Below, piece by piece: positions 22,016 to 34,600 of a stretch of DNA of 64,000 bases. Position 1 is the stretch's first letter; the number at the start of each line of letters is the position of its first letter. Source of the stretch: Sequoia sempervirens. Taxonomy: Eukaryota; Streptophyta; Pinopsida; Cupressales; Cupressaceae. The DNA lies in contig VDFB02296614.1 in assembly GCA_007258455.2 (NCBI GenBank), positions 1-64,000 on the forward strand, read 5' to 3'. Below the pieces are notes generated by a model, which worked only from the letters and a program-made list of their open reading frames with translations, was not told the origin of the DNA and did no database searches. Both the position numbers and the translations under genes were made by a program.

Positions 22016-24075
22016 TCACCCTAGTAGCACGTCATCATTTGATCATCCTTCCTCATCAACATTCATATCCATTCCAAGCAGCATGTTGACACCATGATCC
22101 TCCCTTTGTGAATCATCACAATCATCATATGATTCACAATTATCCTCCAAGGACTAAGCAACCCTACACTATAAAGAAGAATGTGACAACTGAAAGGGTC
22201 ACACCAAGGAGTATCATACACAAAGTTTACATTAATTATTTTCAAAGGATTAGGAGTCTCTTTGTTTGGCATATTTCTCTGATTATTTTGAATAGGCTTA
22301 CCATTATGCCAATGGGTATTATATGGCTGATCTGAAAGCCTAGGCCTTCTTTCTTGGCCTTGATAAGTTGGTTTATTGTGAACCTCTATCATTTCTTGTT
22401 ACCTTTTAGGTCAACTCCTCAATGGTAGTCATCATTTTATCCATTTTTTCCCCATCATGAATCTTTTCATTTAAATTCCCCTTGGAGTTCCTGAGAAGTT
22501 TTACATCTTCCCTCCTTCCTATTTTACCTTAAGATCTTCTATTGCTCTCAATGTGGATTGAAATATTGTATGCATCTCTCAAGGTTTGTGGATTCTTATC
22601 CCTGAGATGTTAATCCATTTTAGAATCAAAGGCATTGAGATATGTGACCAAACAAACATCTTCATTTAGTTTTAAATGTGCTAGGAGCCTAGACATAGTC
22701 TTCTAGAATCTAATATTAAATTCTGACACCATTTCATTTTGACCCTTAGCAATGTTGTTGAATTCATTCAACATGAATCTTGGTTCTTTTTTTTCACCAT
22801 AATCATCTCTGAAAACCCTCTGGAATTCTTCCCAAGATCCAACACTAGCCTCTGGAAGGCCCCGATACCAATCTCTTGCATCAACATTTAAAGACTACAT
22901 GAATAGCTTCATAATCACATCTTCATGCTCTATATCAAAATATCCTAATAAGTTCCTGAAAACACCTAAGTGTTCCTCACTTGTCATAGAATCACTTCCA
23001 GAGAACTTAGAAAGGAACTGCCTTACTTCATTGGGAACTTGATTCGGGAATCTAGGGATTCCTCCAAAATCAAGTTGTCTATATGTATCCATCTGCAGGG
23101 GTCTTCTTCCAGGAACATTACTTCCCACAAAGTGTTGATAACCTCCCTGGTCGTGAGGAATATTTTGTTGTATATATGGTTGTTGTGGTGTGGGAGAATA
23201 TTGGTTTCCCACATAAGGTGGAACACTCCCCTGCACTTGAGGACCACCCTAAAACTGTCCTTGAGTGCCTGGTATAAAATTTCCAACCCCTATATTTTGT
23301 CCCACACATAGTGATTGGGACACACTTCCAATATTTGTATTTGGTTGAAAATAATGATCCTGTGCAAGGGGTTTATCTGAGGGCGTACTGAAAAAAAAAA
23401 AATTATGGGAATACAACACATTCCTAGATTACTTTGGGAATTAGAAGGGCTTGCACCTCGAGATGAAGTACTTCTTATATAAGAAACACTAGTCACATTT
23501 TGTGAAGTAGTGTTGGGTCGTGGATTAGTCCATGTACTACCATGAGAAGTACTTAGAGGCATACTTATTTGATTGCTAGTCCCAACTTGAGTTTGAGGTG
23601 TAGGTATAAAAGCACTAGCAACATTTTGTGTAGCTCTCAAATCTTCAAGCTTTCCTTCATCTCTTTTCTTTATCACTTGTTCTCTAGCCTTTTCTTGTTT
23701 CAATCTCTCTATTTCAAACATGTCCCTAGTATCATTTAGGATTTCTTCCTCAGTTTGGACTATATTATTTGAGGTATGGGTTTGAGTAAGGACTTCAGTA
23801 GTATTGTGGGGGTTAATTGGGTTTTAAAAAGAAAAGGCATGAATTTTCATAGCAATAGTCTCACCTTGTAATTTTTGTATTACAAAATTTCCAAGGGGTG
23901 GATTCCGATCTAATTTTTTTTGAGAAGGGTCAACCCCATCTCGGTTTGTATTTCTTATTTTCCATTCTCTTCTCTGAGAGTTTGTAGGTCTTATCAGTGG
24001 GGTAGTTAATCCCTCTTCTTCATTTAACAAAGCATATTCTTCTTGAGAAAAAATAGAACTATCTTGACTATGCAA
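22016..24075 (-). pseudogene. gag of gypsy element 1
   Basis: Begins just inside the 5' LTR. The first frames are charged and Ser/Thr/Gln-rich (MFEIERLKQEKAREQ, then proline/asparagine-rich segments). The capsid core is recognisable at about 22960-22790: FLSKFSGSDSMTSEEHLGVF, then after an in-frame stop at about 22895 a segment that reads ARDWYRGLPEASVGSWEEFQ in the retrotransposon gag style. At least six in-frame stops or shifts. A Cys/His cluster near 22160-22200 could be the remains of a zinc knuckle. Confidence 0.82.
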
Positions 24076-24141
24076 AATATAACCAGTATTTTTATCAAAG
24101 GTAGGATTAGACTTACTTGGATCCTTGTTCTTCTAATTCTA

Positions 24142-25327
24142 TGATCACAGTCAAGAAGAACATACCTTGACATTGATTTTATTCTCTACAACACATTAGG
24201 ACATCAATGGCACTGCTCAAAAATAAATTTTGCTTGGGAGACGCAAAAATCTAATATGTAATTATCTTGAATCAATCTCGATAGTTGGTTGTAGTTGCAC
24301 CATTAGTGCATATTCATTACCCATGAATAGTAGCAGCTAACCGTTGGGGAAATCACATTTTGAATTATGGCCGTCGATTTTTCTTAATTGCACCAAGATC
24401 CAATGTTAAATGCTCACTATCAACAACTTTAAAAACTAACGTCGAATTTAAACATTTTAAATCAGGGCCACACGATCATCACCATAAACGTTATCGCATG
24501 ACTCACAACAACGATGTGAGTTATCTAATCATGCAAATCAAGTAGTGCCACCTATCGACCTTCGTCATCATCCACCATCGTCACCTTCCTATCAGGTCCC
24601 ACCATCTTCATCAACAGTCATCATTTATCCATCATGGGTTAATCTCCACCGCTTTTCACTAACCCCATGGGACCTGATCAAGATCCACCAAAAACTCAGT
24701 GGAACTAAAAAGCACCTTCCGATCTTCTTGATCAAAACCATTGATTCTTTTCCACCCATCATGGTGACATCACATTCCACTACTGCGTCTGCTACCTCTG
24801 TAAGTCCCACCAGAGACACACGTCACCATCCCGCTAACCCTGTAAGATTTTGGAAAGCATTATTTTATTATTGCAAGGTTAGCGGGGAACGACTAGGATC
24901 ACATCTTCAAATCCAACTATTGGCAATTTTGCACATGCAAAAAAGGTTAGTTTTTAAAAAGGGGACCTGACTAGGTCAATGAGACCAAGACCCTTGTGGT
25001 AAAGACCTAAAGACTTAGGACTTAAAAGTCAATCAAGGAAATATCTCGCCTGACTTAGGAAAAGGGCCAAACATTAAAAGGGGACCGCGCTAGGAAAACA
25101 AGAAACAATGACATAAAGTCATGACTTAAAGGGTCAAGCCTAAGCGGGTACAAAATGCCAATGCCGAAATATAATAGAACTAGGGATGAAGGAGGGTTTT
25201 GGTAAATGATGAAGGCTTGAGGGGTTTTAAACCCTAAGACAAAACCGTAATGCATGAAAAGTGAATCCTAGTCCCTAGGAGGCTCAAAATTTTGACAAAA
25301 TGGCCATGGATGTTGTAGGCTCCACCA
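24142..25327 (-). repeat. 5' LTR of gypsy element 1
   Basis: Pairs with 16035-17222. On the minus strand it starts TGGTGGAGCCTACAA at 25327 and ends CTGTGATCA at 24142, giving the usual TG...CA ends. I could not assign a primer-binding site from the bases that follow (minus strand from 24141). Confidence 0.88.
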
Positions 25328-25499
25328 ACACGTAGACTAGATACAATAGTTATATCACTGGTTTAATAGCTATACTGTGTAAAGTCTTATGCAAACCAAA
25401 ATCTTCCTATACAGTTTACCTTACTATAGTATATATCTTAAACATCCAACAGTGTGTGATCAACACTTTTTACAAAATTATGTGAGGCAGTGAGAATGA
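25328..25499. other. Junction sequence between gypsy 1 and LINE
   Basis: About 170 AT-rich bases outside the 5' LTR. They may be the 3' untranslated part of the LINE cut by the gypsy insertion. No motif supports this firmly. Confidence 0.3.
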
Positions 25500-28190
25500 T
25501 CTATACAAAAGATATTATATAAGGTTGATAATATAGATTCTTGGTTTAGGCAGAATTCCCAATGCTCTTGCTTTCACTGTAGTCTTCCAAACTTCCCCAA
25601 TTGGAAAATGTATTAACAAGGTCTCTAGCTCATCATTCAAAAATATTTCTTCAATTTCCTGATTTTTGTTTGTATGCAACCTTGGAGCTCTATTTTCTAG
25701 AACTCTCTCAACTGAATCAACTTTTTCTTTGAGCTCTTTTTGAAATGCTTGTAATTCCTTCATGAAAACCTCCAAGTTAGGTTGACCTTGCTGCCATGAG
25801 TGCCCAAACTTGACTTCATGCTAGTTGATTACGATTATCCCATCTTTGAGTAGCTTCAAAAACTTGTTTTCAACTATTTGCATGGTGGCTATTACCTACA
25901 TGCCAACATTGAGAAATGTGAGTATTTTTTGAGACTCAGTAAGAACCTTCCTACTGCCATTAAATTTATCCTCATTTCTTTCCTTCCAAATGCACCATAG
26001 TATTTCAGTTGTTAAAACAAACTAGACTAGATGCAAATCCTTATCAAGCTTTTTATCATGACCCATAAGAATTTCTTTCTAGTTTACCATTCCATTCTTC
26101 CAGAATCCCTGGTTACTACAAAATATATTCCATATTTCATTAGCATAGAAACATTAAAAAAATATATTGTTGATAGTTTAGGAACCCTGGAAAAATTACA
26201 AATGTGAATATCAACATGTTTTAACATGTAGGAAAGTTTATTCAATAGGAGAAGCCACCTAAAGCAAGATTTCTTAGCTTCCACATTATAGTTCCAATTT
26301 TTCATGAAGGCTTTCTACCAAGTATTGTTTTCCTAGTTCACTTTCCATTTTATTAGGTACTCAATAGGGGGTTAGAATTGATTAACACCTTGCAAATAGT
26401 TTTAGTTTTAATTTCATTGGGAGGGGTGGAGCCTTGCCACACATAGTCAGCTAGACAAGGGTCCCTACCATTAGTGTCAACCAGCAAACCCTTGCAGGCT
26501 TCTTTAATGACATTATAGGTTCTTGAATTGGTCTAGGGGAGACTAAACTCGCCTTTAAGCTGATCTTAGTTGATAAGAGACCCATTACTTAAAATGTTGC
26601 TAAATGTTCTAATACCATATTGGTTCCAATTTTTGGCTAAGCAGCCTTACAATAAGGCTAAGGGTTTCCCATAATGTTCCAGGTTCCACCAAATAGACCT
26701 AATGGGATGGAAAAGATATTGGTTATGCTTAATGAACAAAGGACACTGCATGTTTCCTCAAGTTCCAACTCCCATGCTCTCCAAATGCTTTCGAAGACAA
26801 TTGAACCTAAAAGGACTATAAGTAGTTTGGTAATAAGAAGATTAGTGAAGGGAAGGGATTTCCAGGACTTGGCCATTTTTGGAACTTCCTCCCTAATGTT
26901 GTTCCTTACAAGAACTTTCCATGGTTTCTCTCCTTCAAGGGATTTAATTATCCACTTAGCAGCCAAAGAAATTCCATGTTTCTTAAGATCCTTTAGCCCA
27001 AGAACCCCATTTTCTTTATCTGGGAAACATCACTCCTATTTAATAGAGTGCATCTTCCTCTCCACCTTCTCATCTAATCACAAAAACCCTCTAATCTTCT
27101 TCTAAATTTCATGGATTTGGTATCCACTAAAGAACCATATAGATGCAAAGTAGATGGTATAAGAAGACATAATTTTTTGACAGATATGAATTTTGCTAGC
27201 AATAGATATATGTTGTTTATTCCTACTATAAATTTTCTTATCTAGTTTAGTTTTGATCCATTGCCACATCTCCTTAAGATTGGGTCAAATAGAGAAAGGG
27301 ATTCCCAAGTATCTCTCTTGCTTCTGTGCTCCCCCGCTAGAAGTCAAACTTAAGCAACCACCCAGGTGGGGTTTTAGACCAACCTAGCATTATGGATTTC
27401 ATTTTTGATATTTTAGCACCCAAGGCCAAACAAAAGATGTTGAGATTCTCCATTAGATTGACCAAGTTCTCTTCTTGGAGCTCCAAAAAGATGGCAGTGT
27501 CATCTGCAAATTGGATGTTAAGCAACTCTTCCTTTTTGGTAGTATCAGACCTTGGACTTGTTAGGATTTAGGAAGATTAGAGCAATAAACATTAACAATT
27601 ATATGTAGATTAAATAACCCAAAAATATTAATGCAGAATAACACAAAAGAGATCAACACAAAATTTAAGGTGGTTCACCTAATATGGGCTACATCCACAG
27701 AAACTTAGCCACCCAATGATTTTATTATCAAATGAAAAATATATTACAATCTTGCGAACACCATGCCTCAACATACATCCCAACTTCTTACAAAAAGCTT
27801 TTCAGAACCTTCTATAAGTAGGGTTTTACAAGGTCATTTTTTATTTGACATGTTAACATGAAAACATTGATGTGTCAATGGAAAAGACCTTGACGTGTCA
27901 GTGGGAAAACCTTGACGTGTTAATGATTTTTTTTTTGGGTGATGCCGCGAACCCCATTTCTTGTTATGAGTGTACAATATTTGCATGATCAGTTGCCACA
28001 TACCAACAGGACCTTGGGGAGCTACGTGCTTCCCTTAGGAGATAGTGGAGAGCATCATAAGCTATGAAAAATAGTGCAAGGGCCAAGGGACATCCCTACT
28101 TAATTGACCTTTCTAGCTTGTAAACCTTAGATAGTGAACCATTAACATCAACCTATGTAGTAGCTTCATTTAGTAGAGTCTTGCGGGATC
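25500..28190 (-). mobile_element. LINE (L1-like), 5'-truncated, decayed
   Basis: A non-LTR retrotransposon read right to left. RT motifs: GCPLA preceded by K and a TAG stop (about 28095), then FADDTAIFL (27498-27524). Further on are segments of the kind YLGIPF, WQWIKTKL and KHGISLAAKW, a Cys-rich zf-RVT-like region (about 26150-26300), and the terminal WCIWKERNEDKF at about 25965. The 5' end stops inside a copia integrase at about 28190, which suggests that the LINE inserted into that element and was truncated. No A-tail is visible at the low end. An LTR-like insert splits the RT at 27560-27930. Confidence 0.85.
27560..27930. mobile_element. LTR-like insertion inside the LINE RT
   Basis: The LINE motifs GCPLA and FADD are about 570 bases apart here instead of the usual 150-200, and the excess matches this segment. 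It contains AAGGTGGTTCACCTAATATG then GGCTACATCCAC, a phrase typical of plant copia-type LTRs, and starts near TGTTAGGATTTAGG. A solo LTR is the simplest reading. Ends are uncertain by about 20 bases and I found no clear target duplication. Confidence 0.55.
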
Positions 28191-28583
28191 TCTAAAAAAA
28201 GTAACCAATGTCATTCTAGAGTAATCATCAATCAAAAGTATAAAGTACCTATTGAATTTTATACTTCTCACCCTTGTAGGACCACCAAGATCTATATGCA
28301 CTAATTCCAATAGTTTGGTAGCAGATTGTTCCTTTCCCTTAAAGATACTCCTTATTTGTTTTCCAAGTTAACAACTCTCACAAACAACATTCATAGGTTT
28401 TGTGATTCTAGATAAATCTCTCACAACATGAACCAAACTTATTCTTGCCAAATTATCAAAATTCATGTGACACATCCTCCGATGCCATAACCAACTATCA
28501 TTAATCTGTGACATAAAGAAATTACCATCAACACCCTTAAGGTGATAGATGTTTCCATCTGTTCTCTTACCTGCAATGATCAT
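28190..28583 (-). pseudogene. Copia integrase, N-terminal part
   Basis: The pre-integrase motif LWHRRMCHMNFDNLARISL and the downstream CESC form the HHCC zinc site. After a stop, GPTRVRSIKFNRYFILLIDD and YSRM follow in the integrase core (about 28290-28200). The frame then runs into LINE sequence, so the core is truncated before its second catalytic residue. Confidence 0.85.
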
Positions 28584-28779
28584 AGTTCCATACCCTTTTC
28601 AGATCTCGCATACTTCATCCTTAAACATAAGATTGTACCCTTTTCTACACATTTTTCCAACACTCAAGAGATCATGTCTTAAGCCCTTAACGTAGTAAAC
28701 ATTGTCAATATTATGCTTTCCATCAAAACCGATTGAACCAATTCCATAAATATTAGCTCCCAAATCATCCCCAAACTTA

Positions 28780-29200
28780 ACTAATCTTCCATCATACTTT
28801 TCAAGTTTAACTTATTTTTGTATTTGGTCATATGATTAGAACAACCACTATCAACAACCTAGTAATTCTTATCTTCTTTGAAATGAAAAGTAGATACCAA
28901 AGTACCTTCAACCTAGTATCCTTCATCTCCATAACACTTTCCTTCACATAACTTTCAGGGTTAGCAGAACCAGTTTCTTCTTTTATAGCCAAAAAAAGAC
29001 ATTCATTATCATCAAAATCTCCATAATCAGATTCATCATCAGAAATACCAACATCTTCTTTCACATAGTAAGCTTTCCTAATCATATTTCCTTTATTTTC
29101 CTTGTTCTTATTGTTTATAGCTCTTTTTAGACATCTAGAAGCATAATGACCTATCTTGAACTACAACTAAAATATTTGAAAGGTAATTTACCTTTGTACT
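28780..29200 (-). pseudogene. Copia zinc knuckle and protease region
   Basis: At about 29150 IGHYASRCLKR is the second half of a CCHC zinc knuckle; the first half is broken by stops. An acidic stretch (DVGISDDESDYGDFDDNECL) follows. At about 28850-28820 the protease motif reads VVDSGCSNHMT, with a stop where Trp usually precedes it. These are the standard copia linker and protease positions. Confidence 0.75.
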
Positions 29201-29329
29201 TACTGGTGCTATTTTTCATCCTTCTCACAAAGTTAGCTTCCAAATCATCAAGATATTCATCACCTGAATCTTCAACCTTCTCAGATTTACCAACCTTGAA
29301 AGTAGTCTCTACTTTTGTACCTTAATTCT

Positions 29330-29923
29330 TCATTTTCTCATTTCAAATGCAGTCAGAGTACCAATTAACTGATCTCTAGAATAATTATCAAAATCAACCG
29401 TTTCCTTAGTACCAAATACTTTTTCACTATAACAATCCATAAGAGATATGATAACTTTCTTCATCACTTTAGATTCTTTAAGTTTTGCACCAAGACCTCT
29501 CATATTACTCACCAATTCATCAACTCTTTGAATGTAGCCTTTAATTGTTTCATCTTCAAACATATGCATCATTTCAAATTATGCCTTCAAGTTATGTAAC
29601 TTTGCTTGCTTGACCTTAGGATCTTCTTCATAAAAGCTTTGTAGCTTGTCCCAAACTTCTTTGGCGGTCTTCAAACTCACGACTTTAACTATTTTAGTAT
29701 TTGACAGATTATTCACATTAATAAATTTTTCCTTAGCATTAATCTCATGCACCTTGATTTTTGCACTTGTACTCAAACCATTGTGAGGTGGAGTAAATGT
29801 ATTCTAATAAGCCTTCTCAATTCCATATCCCTAAGCGAATAAATATCCTTCCATATTTTTCTTCCATAATGCATAATTTGAGCCATCGAATCTAGGATAT
29901 TCCAAAGGAATCATGTTCACCAT
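29330..29923 (-). pseudogene. Copia gag
   Basis: Starts at the ATG at 29923, 47 bases after the primer-binding site. FDGSNYALWKKNMEGYL is the conserved start of copia gag. AKEVWDKLQSFYEEDPKVKQ and EDETIKGYIQRVDELVSNMR follow, and FDNYSRDQLIGTLTAFEMRK ends it. Stops lie near 29850, 29817 and 29579, otherwise one frame. Gag would form the virus-like particle. Confidence 0.88.
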
Positions 29924-29969
29924 CCCGAATCTACCTTAGGCAGTTAGGCTCTTCTCCAAGGAACCTTGA

Positions 29970-29979
29970 TCTGATACCA
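29970..29979 (-). promoter_or_regulatory. Primer-binding site of copia element
   Basis: The minus strand reads TGGTATCAGA, complementary to the 3' end of initiator methionine tRNA, the usual primer of plant copia elements. It starts five bases after the 3' end of the 5' LTR. Confidence 0.85.
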
Positions 29980-29984
29980 ATTTT

Positions 29985-31614
29985 TGAAATGAACAAGACA
30001 ACTGAGAGGGGAGGTGAATCAGTTGTAGCAAATTAAACCTTCAAAACCCTCAATAGTAATTAGATCCATAAGAATTCACTAAAATTTTATTCTATTAGAT
30101 TGATTAAACATGAAATGCAGATAACAAAAACTAAAATCACAACACCATACACATGAGAACACCAGATTTACATGGAAAACCCAATTAGGGAAAAACCATG
30201 GTGAGGAATAGCTCACAATATAAGTAATAGAAAAATCGGTACAAAGGGGCTCACTGCTAGAATAGGACACACTGTCCGAAAAGGCTCACAGCCAGGGCTC
30301 ACTGCCATAGAAAGAATACAAGAAGAGAGAAGAAGAATGTTACATAGAGAAAAAAATTATCAATGCAACAAGGAGTCCACCACAATTGCTCGCACACTTT
30401 CTCAATCTCACATGAAATATTTCAAATGCATTAATCTCACTACCTTCAAGAACCCTAACTTGAAGTTTGCACTGCTTTGCTCAGATTCACATCACATACA
30501 CTTCACTTGCATCACTCTTTTCATCTATCTTGCTTCTTACTCTTTTGTACACCCTCTTGTATCAACACCATACATATTTATATCAAGCTTTATCTCAAAA
30601 AAATTCTGCAATGTCAGCCATTAGCTATTATACATTCAAATTCAAAATAGGTTGACACCTAAACATTCCCACGGTGGATAGGAATGAAAGGTTACCTACA
30701 TAAATCCTTAATTAGGACCCAAATAGATCCCAACACACTACAACATGCTTCCACAAGCCTCACATGTAGTGTTAAACACAAGGTCAACCAACACCCGTAT
30801 AAAACACCATAGACATTAAGTACACACTTCCTTAAATCAAGCCAAAGGTTCTGAACAACATAATTCACTTAAACTCAATCTAGAACAATCCATGAACTAC
30901 TTAAGATTCATCAAACACTTCATCCAAGCTCACATCAGTAAATACTTTAACTCAGGACAATTGATAACCCTTATTTGCGATAAATGAAACTCTCACTATA
31001 CTACACCAAATCAAGTAAAAACTTGAATATAAAAAGATAAAAGCATTATAAGCATCTTCCCAAATATGCACGACTTGAATATAAATAGAAAAGAGACGTG
31101 GAGAAAATACATTTCTCCTAGACAACAAAAAACATCACTAAACAATTGGTTCATACACTGGTGAAAATATCTCACATTGTATAATGATCTAGAAACCCAA
31201 ATTCTGAATATAGCAACCTCTGTCAACCTTGAATAACCTATAAGATCCACAAAAGCATAGAATCAAAACAGAAAGAACGTAGAGCACAATACCATAACAC
31301 ATTATGAACATTTGCACAACACAGTTTACTTTGTTATTAAATTTTCTCAAAAGCACTTGGAAACCAAGTACCAGAGACATCAACTCATCTCATTACTTCA
31401 TTCCAACTCATCTTCAAAATTTGCAACACAAGAATATCGCCATGTACTCACAACACTTCCTCAAGGTCTCAACTACACATGCACAACCCATTTTCCTCTT
31501 TTCCATAATTTTCTCAATATCCTCAACATCTTCATCCCATAGTTGACATCAATGACAACACCAATCAACAAAATTCTTGTAGACATCAATGACAACACCA
31601 TCATTCTTGCAACA
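29985..31614 (-). repeat. 5' LTR of copia element (about 1.6 kb)
   Basis: Bounded by TG (TGTTGCAAGAATGATGG on the minus strand at 31614) and CA (ending TTCATTTCA at 29985), with the primer-binding site immediately after. GACATCAATGACAACACCA occurs twice near the outer end (about 31544 and 31582). The second LTR is not in the window, so the outer boundary rests on TG/CA ends only. Confidence 0.65.
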
Positions 31615-34600
31615 AACTAGAGTTTAGACCAGTACTAAATTGTTTTGTGGATGCTATGATTGGAGGGGTAAAAGTAGGAATAAAAGGTATGATCGTAGGA
31701 GTGGAAATTTGTTTCCTCTTTTTATTTTAAGCACCAGTAAGAACTTGAGTGCAACTAGCTATTGTCAAGATATTTGAATCCACTATATGAGCTAGGCTAC
31801 ACAACACTTATATGCCTTGGAAATAATTGATTAAATTTCTAATTTTATTAAAAAGAGGAACAACTTCTACAATGAAAGATTCAATGCTTAAGAATAGTTG
31901 ATGAATCTCTAAATATTTGTCCAATTATTTAAGTTTATCCTCAGGGAAATCTGCAACAACAATTTCTAAGTCCACATAAATGATTGGTTATGAAGAAGAC
32001 ATAAGAAAAGTAGGATTAGGAAGAGGATTGAAGATATATTGTGTAGATGTGATTCCTTGAGTGAAAGAGTTATGAAACACATGATCAATACCAGATCTAA
32101 TTGTAGCATGAGAAGCCATGAGTCTATAGCTATGTGTAATGCCCAAAATTTTTGCTAGAAAAATCCAATTTTTTTTTCCAAGCACTAAGATGAATAAAGT
32201 TCTAAGAAATCATGCTTCGATACTAACCATAGTTATTAGCAGTAATAACACTATAAAAAATAGTATGCTCCATTAATATTTCTTTTGGAAAACAACAAAA
32301 ACCACATCCTATGTTTTAACTATAACATTATTCACCTAACACAACTATGAAGGCTCAGAATACTAATATAAATTTGTTAATTGACTCATAAGAAATTTTT
32401 AGCCAAGTAGAACTTATTAATGTGTCTCCTATAACTCATATTTATAATTTAGCTAGCATAAGAACTGCATCACTTCACTTCATGAAGTACAAGGGTAACA
32501 TTAACATTAGGAAGGATTATTTTATTACAAAGTAAAAATGTGTCCCCTAAAAATCCACTCAAATGATAAGGTAAACATGTAGGGACATAATAATATTTTG
32601 AGGTTAGTATTGCTTGATTAGATAGTATAATTTACATCAAGGAGCATTACTATCAGGCTCCCACCCCTTTTTCCATAATAATTGACATCTTTTAGATTCA
32701 CAAATAATATATATCTCCCAATAACATTTTAATACTCTATTACTAATACTTCAGAGATGATTCCATCATTTCCTTTGGTCAACTTTATCCTTATATGCTT
32801 ATAGTTGTATTTACCTCAATTATAATCTTCCCTCACATTTTCCTTGTATTTAGGTTGATAATAGACTAGTAATGATAGTTAAATACAAGTCTACCCCTTC
32901 TCTTTTTTTTATAAAGGGGAATTGATTCACACCAATTTTATTCAAAGTAACTCACAATACATACATTTCCTTGAAATTAAGGACCCATAATCTAATTAAG
33001 TTTCTTTGGGTTTAGGAGGAATTGATTTATTATAGTTACCCATAATATTACTATTTTTGTTTCTTGGAATAATAACCTTAACATTAATAATTGGATTATT
33101 ACAATTTTTCATTGATAATATTATTTAATAATGTATTACAATATCATTATGTTTGCTCCTAAATTAAATATTAGGATCACTATTACACCTCACGTTAGCA
33201 CCCCTAGCATGGTATACTTTTATTTAAAATGGATAAACAATGAGGGTGTTACTATTATTCCGTTAACTAATAGTGAAACTTAGCTATTTAAGTTAAAAGG
33301 TTGATAGTTACCTACAAAATGATTTTAATAAGTACTCAAATATAACTTCTATTAAGAAAGTTATTATTTTTCCTAATAAATCATTAGCAAGAGGATAATC
33401 TTTATTTAAACACCAATCGCCTATTTGTGATACTATTAGCCACTAATCTTAGATAAGTATATTAATTGCTATACTCTAGGGAATCTAACATCATTGTTTC
33501 GTTATTTTATTCAATGTAATTGGAATCATTGTTATAGTATCTAGGTTGGACCTAAGTAATAATACTGTTATTTAACCTATAACCCGACTATAACATAATT
33601 ATTATGTGCCATAATTATAACTCATAACAAGGTCATGGTCAACCAACATTAGCTCCCTTTTAAGGTACAATACTAATAGTCCATCCAAAAATAACTAGTA
33701 ATATTATTGTTATTCAATACATGATGCGGTCATTATAAATTTTGAGATTCCACTCTAAAGGGTTGATAACTATAATTTAGTCTTAGATGAGAAAAAAACT
33801 ACTATCCCTGAAATAATTACTATCTAATCCGTCTACTATTAAACATCCGAATCGATTGTCTAAACCATTAAATACCATCATCAAATTATAGAACTTGGCG
33901 TGAAAGGGGGAATTCCTACAGTGAATTCTAGAGCTTGACGTTACAGGATAGGCAGCGTCAGAAAAAGAAAATATAATAAGTTTCTGCACGACTTCACATG
34001 AAAGCAAAAGCAGTTGCCTGTTAACATTGATGACTATGATTAATATGCAAATATAGGCATATTTGAATCCTTATCTAATTCGGTTGGAACTTTATAATTA
34101 CAAGACGGTGGTCACCGTGAATTAATAAGTTCAAGTGGTGGTATGCTGATTACTCCAACTACTCATCTCACAACTCGGTCAATGACATTGAAGGCCTTGG
34201 TAATGTTTAAACCAAGATGTTGTGTAATGAATCAGGCCAACTAAAGGCATTAATAAGTTACTAAAATTACTGGATAGGCCTATCTGGTTTTTGACACCCA
34301 CATCAATGCTCCTGCCCATCTTCCCTTAAGTCCTCACCACAACTACTTAGATGTAGATTTGACAACGTCTAAAATAGGGTCACTTCCGAACAAGACGACC
34401 TACGGCTTGATTCTAAATGCACAACACACAACAACAAGGTTGGCATGGGGGAGAATTTTATTTTAGTTCCTTTACCTTCATTTCCAGAGAATTTATTTTG
34501 GCGTGAATCTGGACAAATCAATGGGTAAATCAAGGACCTCTGTGACAACTTTACAGTCCCAATTCCACATTTGTTGTTTACCTAGCCTGCTTTCTCCACC

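Larger units (their letters stand above)
16035..25327 (-). mobile_element. Ty3/gypsy retrotransposon 1, near-complete, decayed
   Basis: A 9.3-kb LTR element running right to left. Its 5' LTR is 24142-25327 and its 3' LTR 16035-17222. Between them in coding order are gag, protease, an RNase H-like domain, reverse transcriptase, a second degenerate RNase H, and integrase. Two RNase H domains, with the first placed before RT, mark a plant lineage related to Tat-type elements. Every coding domain has stops or frameshifts, so it cannot move by itself. LTRs have diverged by substitutions and small indels. I could not find matching target-site duplications. Confidence 0.92.
28190..31614 (-). mobile_element. 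Ty1/copia retrotransposon, 5' part
   Basis: Right to left: 5' LTR (29985-31614), tRNA-iMet-type primer-binding site, gag, zinc knuckle, protease, and the start of integrase, where the LINE interrupts it at about 28190. RT, RNase H and the 3' LTR are not seen elsewhere in the window. Gene order and the pre-integrase motif are diagnostic of copia elements. Confidence 0.88.

Noticed and set aside
16035..25332. Target-site duplication for gypsy 1
   Set aside because: The five bases on each side (about ATCCA and ACACG) do not match.
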